Assembly (NCBI RefSeq): GCF_022549695.1
Contig: NZ_JAKZGS010000004.1
Location: 109,756-173,755, forward strand
Reading direction: 5' to 3'
DNA length: 64,000 nt
From: Belliella calami
GTDB taxonomy: Bacteria > Bacteroidota > Bacteroidia > Cytophagales > Cyclobacteriaceae
The position numbers were made by a program, and so were the translations under genes. The notes beneath the pieces are model-generated. The model worked only from the letters and a program-made list of their open reading frames with translations. It was not told the DNA's origin and ran no database searches. Below are positions 58,024 through 64,000 of the stretch, in pieces (the stretch's first letter is position 1; the number at the start of each line of letters is the position of its first letter).

Positions 58024-59991
58024 TTATATTTTCAGCCTAAATACGTTGACGGATTGTCCTTTTAGGGAAACTTGTATTTTTTTCTTTTGTATGGAAATAT
58101 CTTTTTCTTCAGGAGCAATCCTTTTTGGCTCTTTTATGCTGTGGGCTGCTGTCAAATCGTCGGATTGCAGTTCTAGCCATTTTCCATTCCCTTTTCCTTT
58201 GTAATTTCCGTTTAGCCTTATTGTAAATGCTCTTGTATCGGTATTTGTGTTGACAATTTTGAAAATCAACTCTTTGGTATTTTCATCATAGGTGGAGGAA
58301 GCATATATACCTTCTTCACCTGCCAATGTATTCCCGTTCTCTGTTATTTGGATAATTTGGGTTCCTGGATTTGTTGAAAATAATTTTTGCACATAATAAT
58401 TTGGTGTGGCATAAGAACCCAAATTGTCGAACCAAATCATATCTGGAGCCCACTGCCAGCCATCCACATGCGCCAAAAGTGGTGCATAGGAAGCCAATCT
58501 CACAATATCTGCATTTCTTTCCAGCCCAGTCATGAATGCTGCTTCAGACAAAGCTCCCTCCCAATTGTTTCTTTTCAAAGCATCATTTTCGGTAGTCGAA
58601 TGGGCTGCATATTCTCCTGCGAATACCTTTGGGCCATTTCTATCATAATCATCATACCTGCGGGCATTTTCTCTAAACCATTCAGGGGATTTATAGTAAT
58701 GCTCGTCAATCAATTCTGCATTTCTCGCTTTGAGTTCCTTCCACAAATAGTCGAATTCATGTCCGTCTGATGAAGGCCCTGATGTAGAGACAATAATTAT
58801 CTCCGGATAAGCTGCTTTGATTGCTTTTTCGAAGATCTCTGCTCTTTCGATATATTGTGGCCCCCAATTTTCATTTCCTACGCCTATATATTTCAGTTCA
58901 AACGACTCAGGGTGTCCCATTTCAGCACGTTTTGCTCCCCAATAAGTATCCGTCGATCCATTTGCAAACTCAATCAGATCTAAGGCATCTTGTACATATT
59001 CGTCCAAAGCGGCCAAAGGAACCATTTCCCCTGAATTGTATTGGCAAGCCAGTCCGCAACTCAATATGGGTAGTGGTTCTGCTCCCAAGTCAGCTGCAAG
59101 CTGGAAATATTCGAAAAACCCCAATCCAAAAGATTGAAAATAGTCAGGTGCATTTCTGTGGGAAAACTCAATATTCCAGCGGTTGATCATCGTACCACGA
59201 TCTTTCATTTCACCGATGGTATTTTTCCATTGATAGCGATTCTCAAGGTCAAAACCCTCTACGATACAACCACCTGGAAACCTCAAAAACCCTGGATTCA
59301 TATCTGCCAACAGCTGCACAAGGTCCTTTCTTAGTCCTCTTTTTCTCCCCATCCATGTATCCTCCGGAAACAATGAAATCATATCAATATCCAACTCACC
59401 TTCACCTTCCAATAGTACCTTGAAATTCACACCGTCTGCTGTCTCAGTGGCTTTCAACATTACTTCATAGGATATCCATTCATTTGTCAACTGATTGATC
59501 GTCGTTTCTGCCAAGATCTTTTTGCCTTTTGTAATCTGTGCAGTGATGCTCAGATTATCTCCTTTAGCCACTTTAGCAAGGAAAGTCAATCGGTAATTTT
59601 CGTTCCCTTTCACTGCCATTCCTCTAAATCCTTCATTGGACATCCCAAAGTTCCCTTGGTCATTCAGTCTTTGCATTTGAAGGTATTTCTTGTTTTTGCT
59701 GTCATCTAAATGTGGCTTCGTGTAGTGATAGCCCATGGCTCCATCTTCTTGAATTCTCCTCCAGCCCATAAAAGGTGAAGGAAACTCAAAGGAATAATTC
59801 TTGATCATCTCTGCATAGAGTCCTCCATCGGCAGCAAAATTGATGTCTTCAAAAAATAGTCCCCACATATCAGGTGCAATTGTTGCCCCCTTCTTGTTGA
59901 TATCAATATCCAAATTCTTACTTGGAGCTTGTGCTTGGATTCCTATTGTTGAGAAAAACAGGATTAAAATGGAAAGTAAAGTGAGTTTCAT
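58024..59991 (-). CDS. GH51 alpha-L-arabinofuranosidase
   Basis: A 655-residue secreted enzyme (signal peptide 1-20, ending I-Q-A-Q). The carbohydrate-binding-like sandwich (about 60-210) is followed by the GH51 TIM barrel with acid/base E374 (G-V-G-N-E374-N-W-G) and nucleophile E460 (V-F-A-G-E460-Y-A). R-F-P-G-G-C near 237-242 is also conserved. A C-terminal sandwich ends the protein. It removes arabinofuranose side chains. It lies behind the regulator, on the same strand as the PUL operon but in a separate unit. Confidence 0.96.
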   Translation of the reverse strand: MKLTLLSILILFFSTIGIQAQAPSKNLDIDINKKGATIAPDMWGLFFEDINFAADGGLYAEMIKNYSFEFPSPFMGWRRIQEDGAMGYHYTKPHLDDSKNKKYLQMQRLNDQGNFGMSNEGFRGMAVKGNENYRLTFLAKVAKGDNLSITAQITKGKKILAETTINQLTNEWISYEVMLKATETADGVNFKVLLEGEGELDIDMISLFPEDTWMGRKRGLRKDLVQLLADMNPGFLRFPGGCIVEGFDLENRYQWKNTIGEMKDRGTMINRWNIEFSHRNAPDYFQSFGLGFFEYFQLAADLGAEPLPILSCGLACQYNSGEMVPLAALDEYVQDALDLIEFANGSTDTYWGAKRAEMGHPESFELKYIGVGNENWGPQYIERAEIFEKAIKAAYPEIIIVSTSGPSSDGHEFDYLWKELKARNAELIDEHYYKSPEWFRENARRYDDYDRNGPKVFAGEYAAHSTTENDALKRNNWEGALSEAAFMTGLERNADIVRLASYAPLLAHVDGWQWAPDMIWFDNLGSYATPNYYVQKLFSTNPGTQIIQITENGNTLAGEEGIYASSTYDENTKELIFKIVNTNTDTRAFTIRLNGNYKGKGNGKWLELQSDDLTAAHSIKEPKRIAPEEKDISIQKKKIQVSLKGQSVNVFRLKI

Positions 59992-60095
59992 TGTAGTTAG
60001 GGTTTATTAATCATCTAATATATGGGCTAAATATAATTAATAAATGTATTTTAAACACTTAAATATTTACTAATATCCGCAATGATTCCATAAAG

Positions 60096-60266
60096 TCAAT
60101 TTCCATCAGGTTTTTCACTTGAGATTTTTCTACTCAAAGGCCAATAGAATTCTTCAAATTTTCTGGGTTTGGAAGGATCAAATTTGGGAATGTCAGCCTT
60201 TAGGTAATACTTCAAATCAAGCTCAGTATTTACCAATCCCTCTACTACACAAGCTTCCAATTCAAA
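60096..60266 (-). pseudogene. C-terminal fragment of an unidentified gene
   Basis: About 56 codons on the minus strand, open until TGA at 60098-60096, read as good coding sequence with I-P-K-F-D-P-S-K-P-R-K-F-E-E-F-Y-W-P-L-S. No start codon or upstream part exists, because the GH105 terminator directly precedes it. The protein family is not recognised. The remainder of 59992-60095 is AT-rich promoter-like sequence of the GH51 gene. Confidence 0.5.
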
Positions 60267-60305
60267 TAAAAAAATAAGGGTGCAAACCTCAATTGCACCC
60301 TTATT
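60264..60305 (-). terminator. Terminator of the GH105 gene
   Basis: A perfect 13-base stem (60273-60285 with 60293-60305), seven-base loop, and an A-rich foot at 60264-60274 that is a T run on the minus strand. It lies four bases past the stop codon. Confidence 0.88.
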
Positions 60306-60308
60306 CTT

Positions 60309-61700
60309 CTATTTCACCAATAGTTGCAAAGAACTATCGTTGATTTCAAATTCATTTTGCTTTAGTAATCTGATAATTTCAGCTCCAGCAGCTACTACAG
60401 GGCCATAGCCATGTGCTGCAAACTTATTGACTGGTCTATGGTAGTAGAATGCTGGGTCAAATGCCATGCCTGTTCCTACACAAGTACCCTCCACTTGTCC
60501 TTGCTCATTGACCATGGTGGCTACTGCATTCCAAGCCAAAATAGCCATTGGAGCATGTGCTTTTTCATTGATCCATCCTTCATTGACTGCAGCAGCTATA
60601 CAATATGCATAGATCGCTGTAGCAGAAGTCTCAAGGTAAGAATCATTTTTGTCCAGCAACTGATGCCAAAATCCCGACCCAGACTGCAAACTGGCCAAAC
60701 CTCTAACATGCTTTTGCAACAAATCCATGATCATTGCTCTTCCTGGGTGACTTTCTGGAAGCACTTTCAATACTTCGATTTTTGTCAACAAAGCCCAACC
60801 GTTTGCTCTAGCCCAATGGAATTCTGGATGTACATCCATATCAGCCACCCATCCATGCATGTAAAGACCTTTTTTCTCGTTGAACATTCTATCTGAGAAA
60901 AGTTTAATCTGCTTAACAGCTTCGTCAAAGTACTTTTTCTCGCCTGTTTTCTTTCCCATCTGCGCGATCGCAGGAACGCTCATATACAAATCATCTAACC
61001 AAAGCGTATTATCCAATGGCCTATTTCTTGCCAAAGTTCCATCTTCAAATCTAAATTCCTTATTCATAATATAATCCATGAAATTAGAAATCAATGGATC
61101 TACATTAGCATCTAAGCCATTGGCTTCGGTCTTGATAAATGAAGCACAAAGTGCTCCACAATCATCCAAAGCTCCCGGAGCGACGATTGAGTGTAGCGCA
61201 TGTCTTTTGTTCCCCATTTTTTCAAAATGTGGATATAGATCCGCCAAAAACTTCACTCTATTGTTTGTGTAATCTGTGTAAGACTGGTCACCAGTCACTT
61301 CTCCTGCCAAAAGCATTGCGGAATAAGTTACTCCCCATTCGTAGCTCAAGAGTCTAAAATCACCTTTTTTCAAAACTGATTTTTCATCAACCTTGCTAAA
61401 ATCTGTAATTTCAGACCCGCCTTCTTCTGTCAATATGGTCGTGTAAGTAGTATTCTCCAAATATCCTTTTACTCTATCCAAAACAGCTTTCACTTCTGAA
61501 ACCTCAGGAGCACCATAGGGAGTGGGATAATCTGGTTCCAACAAATGAAGAGGTGTATTGCTGTCATTCATCTCCTTTTCCGCAGGTGGGTTTTCCTGTG
61601 TATTGGAATTGTTTTCTGTTTGTGGTTGGCAATTCAAAAGAATAGATGCTGCCAAAAGAAGAATAAGCGGATTGATAATTCTGGTTACAAGGTTGTTCAT
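60309..61700 (-). CDS. GH105 unsaturated glucuronyl/galacturonyl hydrolase
   Basis: A 463-residue lipoprotein (lipobox L-L-N-C24). The (alpha/alpha)6 barrel carries W-L-D236-D237-L-Y-M-S-V-P, the catalytic aspartate region of YteR-type enzymes, and H-W-A-R-A-N-G-W near 289-296. It hydrolyses unsaturated uronic acids left by lyases. Together with the GH88 gene the locus has two such enzymes, which suggests two different linkages to the uronic acid. It is a single-gene unit with a terminator. Confidence 0.93.
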   Translation of the reverse strand: MNNLVTRIINPLILLLAASILLNCQPQTENNSNTQENPPAEKEMNDSNTPLHLLEPDYPTPYGAPEVSEVKAVLDRVKGYLENTTYTTILTEEGGSEITDFSKVDEKSVLKKGDFRLLSYEWGVTYSAMLLAGEVTGDQSYTDYTNNRVKFLADLYPHFEKMGNKRHALHSIVAPGALDDCGALCASFIKTEANGLDANVDPLISNFMDYIMNKEFRFEDGTLARNRPLDNTLWLDDLYMSVPAIAQMGKKTGEKKYFDEAVKQIKLFSDRMFNEKKGLYMHGWVADMDVHPEFHWARANGWALLTKIEVLKVLPESHPGRAMIMDLLQKHVRGLASLQSGSGFWHQLLDKNDSYLETSATAIYAYCIAAAVNEGWINEKAHAPMAILAWNAVATMVNEQGQVEGTCVGTGMAFDPAFYYHRPVNKFAAHGYGPVVAAGAEIIRLLKQNEFEINDSSLQLLVK

Positions 61701-61799
61701 TGTGCTTTATGTAAAATATATACCTAATATAACCCCAAAAATATGCTTATTAAGCAAAAAACTTTCCTGTAGTGTCTGAAAGTGAGACTTGAGTTTTTT

Positions 61800-62489
61800 T
61801 TAATGTTGAATATTTTCACTAAAATCAAACATCAAATGATATATTTTCAACTGATTATTGTCTTCGTCAGTATGAATTGAACTATAATGAAATTCAAATT
61901 CATTTATGAAAGTATCCCGAGAAATCACTTTCGTTGTTTTTATTGAAGTGAATGAAGTAGTTAAAAGAGTATTTATATTCCTCATATTTTCATCAATTTC
62001 CAAATCTTCTACTATAAACCCTATCATACCATTCATTCGGTAAAACGATGCATAATATTTGCAAACAAATCTATCTAATCCATTTCTTATGTACTTGGCA
62101 TTCAAACCACTTGTTCCTGTTGTCTTTACGTTGTCCAATCTTTTACATTCAATAATATAATATTCGTCTTGGTCGTAAAATCGATTAGGATTATGAATTC
62201 GAATATCAGTTCGTCCGGAAGTTCCTGTTTCTGGAACTTCTGGAAATATGAAATATTCAAATTCTATCTTTCTTTTTATTGATGAGTTATTAATGTATTG
62301 ATTGACCAAAACATCTCGAATTTTGTTTTCATCATTTTCAAGAGCTACGTTATCAGTCTTCATTAATCGATAGCAAAAAGTAATCTTTGACAAGATTTTC
62401 TCAAACTCATTATCATAAAATGGTATTGAACCACTAAAATTTGATGCGTCTAAACTACCGAACATTGAAAGCTTGTTTTTTGCCCGCAT
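61800..62489 (-). CDS. PD-(D/E)XK nuclease-like protein
   Basis: A 229-residue protein. The core motif is G-R-T-D95-I-R-I, then Y-Y-I-I-E114-C-K116-R, the D...E-x-K layout of restriction endonucleases. E51 or E56 upstream may be the first acidic residue. A second ATG at 62465 gives 221 residues and still overlaps the methyltransferase gene by 11 bases. It is probably the nuclease half of a restriction-modification or related defence pair; recognition specificity is unknown. Confidence 0.75.
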   Translation of the reverse strand: MRAKNKLSMFGSLDASNFSGSIPFYDNEFEKILSKITFCYRLMKTDNVALENDENKIRDVLVNQYINNSSIKRKIEFEYFIFPEVPETGTSGRTDIRIHNPNRFYDQDEYYIIECKRLDNVKTTGTSGLNAKYIRNGLDRFVCKYYASFYRMNGMIGFIVEDLEIDENMRNINTLLTTSFTSIKTTKVISRDTFINEFEFHYSSIHTDEDNNQLKIYHLMFDFSENIQH

Positions 62490-64000
62490 TTAAAATGGCA
62501 TCAGAAAATTCATTTAAGTCTAGTTGAGCAATGGCTTGATGCCAAAGTCTTTTTTCATTAGGTTTAACAATGTAGAACCCATCCTTTTCAAATCCACGAA
62601 TGTCTTTTTGAATAAATAAACGATCTGTTATTTTTTCATTTCCAAGAGCAGATAGAGTTTTCAAGACTTTATCATTATTAGTATCAACGAAGTTGATTAG
62701 TTCAGTTTGTTCATTTATGGTAGTGAGCTTGAAGAATAAACCAAGCAATTGATTAGTGTGATGTACATATACAACTAGTGTCTGATTAGTCTTTATAAAG
62801 ATATCATTAAACCTGTCTAAAAATAGATTGATGTAGTTTTGAAGCTCTTGACTTTTAGGATCTAAAGAAGAGAAAATTTTCTCATATCCATCATGCTTCA
62901 TAATTATTGGAATAACAACTTGATTTGAATAATTAAGTAAATCCATTTCCCGATTAGAAAACTCAAAAGCTCTAAAAACATGACTATCTATACTCTTTAT
63001 AAGAATATTTAATTCATAGTTAAAAGGACCTATTTGTAAGCTCTCTAATGAGTTTTTCCTTTTCTTAAGATTAATTATTTCATCAACAGTATTTTCAATT
63101 TCTTTATCAGAAATAAAAGGAATATTAAATTTTTCAATGTTATGAGCTTGTTCTCTTTCTATACCAGAAGAGCTAAACGTTTGTAGATTTAGGTATGAAA
63201 ATAGTTCAGAATAAAGAATGCCTGAAATTATTTTAAGGTCTCCTGAGTCGTTCTCTGAGCGAGCACTAATTGAAGTTAGTGCATCTTGAAACACTACATT
63301 TTCTTCTGAAAAGGCAGACCAACATCTAAAATCGGATTTAAATCCTTTTTGAATTAAAAGAAGAGGAGCATTGAAAAGGCTGTTTTCTCTAGCCCTATGT
63401 ACAAATTGTTTGTCCCACAACTTATTCGAATTTAAATTAATCCAAAATGCATTAATGTCTCGCTTTGCATCTATGTATTTTTGACCTATTTTATCTGATA
63501 CATCCATTTTACTTCCACCCCCTGACTGTATTCCTTGCCCATAGGTATACTTTTGCGAATCAGCGATTTTTTCACCAATTGTCTTGTATGACTCTCTTAG
63601 ACGTTGAATCAAATTAAAGTCCAAATAATTACCATAAACCAATACTTTCCATAAATAGTCAAATTCCTTCAATCTACTTTGGACTACTTTCTTATAGTCT
63701 CCTCGTTGAATCGTGAAGACTTTAAAGAGGGAGAAGAAACGACTTGGTTTTAGGGTAATGTGCTCAACAATATTTTCATTTGTATTTTTATCAAAAGCGA
63801 ATTGATAAAACAATACTACGGCAGGAGCGATGGCTTTATCATTTGATTTATCAAAAACCTCCTTTCTAACAGGTGCAAGTTCAAAGACTTTGTTAATAAC
63901 AAACTGGTCAAGTAAATATTTTCTAAACTCTTGTGCATTAATATTATACAAGATTTTACTTGTCGCTATAAAAGCAATTTTAGTTTTATCTAAGCTAAAA
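62455..64000 (-). CDS. N6-adenine DNA methyltransferase, C-terminal part (cut by the right edge)
   Basis: The frame is open to the window edge, so the true protein is longer than the 498 residues seen from the TTG at 63951. Upstream codons continue K-T-K-I-A-F-I-A-T-S-K-I-L-Y-N-I-N-A-Q-E-F-R, which resembles the strand after the N-P-P-Y motif of large Type IIG/Eco57I-like or BREX PglX-like methyltransferases. The C-terminal 350 residues would be target recognition and helical parts. N-P-P-Y and the SAM motif lie outside the window. The nuclease gene overlaps its 3' end, so both are co-transcribed. Confidence 0.75.
   Translation of the reverse strand, partial: FSLDKTKIAFIATSKILYNINAQEFRKYLLDQFVINKVFELAPVRKEVFDKSNDKAIAPAVVLFYQFAFDKNTNENIVEHITLKPSRFFSLFKVFTIQRGDYKKVVQSRLKEFDYLWKVLVYGNYLDFNLIQRLRESYKTIGEKIADSQKYTYGQGIQSGGGSKMDVSDKIGQKYIDAKRDINAFWINLNSNKLWDKQFVHRARENSLFNAPLLLIQKGFKSDFRCWSAFSEENVVFQDALTSISARSENDSGDLKIISGILYSELFSYLNLQTFSSSGIEREQAHNIEKFNIPFISDKEIENTVDEIINLKKRKNSLESLQIGPFNYELNILIKSIDSHVFRAFEFSNREMDLLNYSNQVVIPIIMKHDGYEKIFSSLDPKSQELQNYINLFLDRFNDIFIKTNQTLVVYVHHTNQLLGLFFKLTTINEQTELINFVDTNNDKVLKTLSALGNEKITDRLFIQKDIRGFEKDGFYIVKPNEKRLWHQAIAQLDLNEFSDAILNAGKKQAFNVR

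Overview
The window looks like a chromosome segment of a Bacteroidota bacterium, most likely order Cytophagales, family Cyclobacteriaceae (inference). The support is a SusC/SusD pair with a carbohydrate operon, LytTR response regulators with a LytS-type kinase, a DUF4270 lipoprotein, a bacterial geranylgeranylglyceryl phosphate synthase homologue, AT-rich spacers, few clear Shine-Dalgarno sites, and promoter boxes of the Bacteroidota TAnnTTTG type. No rRNA, tRNA, CRISPR array or intact insertion sequence was recognised.

Region 1 (1-32.6 kb) is mostly housekeeping. After the tail of a DUF4276 gene come a PIN-PhoH ATPase, two LytTR regulators with a kinase, uvrA, an AsmA-like protein, a lytic transglycosylase coupled to a LOG protein, a four-gene plus-strand set ending in a GGGP synthase gene, an AraC regulator, an acyl-CoA dehydrogenase, a panC-panD-flippase-metallopeptidase operon, a degenerate half-length glycogen synthase with a DUF4270 lipoprotein, glmS, a Snf2 ATPase, purU, an M28 peptidase and a ClC protein.

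Region 2 (32.6-34.6 kb) is a small, previously unlabelled accessory locus that appears to be decaying. It holds an unlisted 55-residue double-glycine-leader peptide gene, a small secreted lipocalin-like protein gene, a copied tail of that gene upstream of the peptide, a membrane protein with an abnormal C-terminus, and the last 59 codons of an ABC exporter ATPase fused onto it. I read this as the remains of a bacteriocin or RiPP-type peptide export cassette whose exporter was deleted.

Region 3 (34.6-41.4 kb) has prmA, tpiA, recX, a broken secreted-protein gene, galT, and then a non-coding array of about 4.3 tandem copies of a 402-base unit. Each full unit can fold into a very large imperfect hairpin.

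Region 4 (41.5-61.7 kb) is a polysaccharide utilisation locus. One minus-strand operon runs susC, susD, a DUF2264 protein, a BNR-4 propeller lyase/rhamnosidase-like protein, GH88, a double GH43, another GH43 and a GH2 beta-galactosidase. A divergent membrane-bound winged-helix regulator sits upstream of susC with a palindromic operator candidate between them. Behind the regulator are GH51 and GH105 genes. The enzyme set fits removal of rhamnose, glucuronate, arabinose and galactose from a type II arabinogalactan (arabinogalactan-protein or gum-arabic-like) substrate. An intracellular galactose route could continue through galT.

Region 5 (61.8-64 kb) is a restriction-modification or related defence pair: a PD-(D/E)XK nuclease-like gene overlapped by an N6-adenine DNA methyltransferase gene that runs off the right edge.
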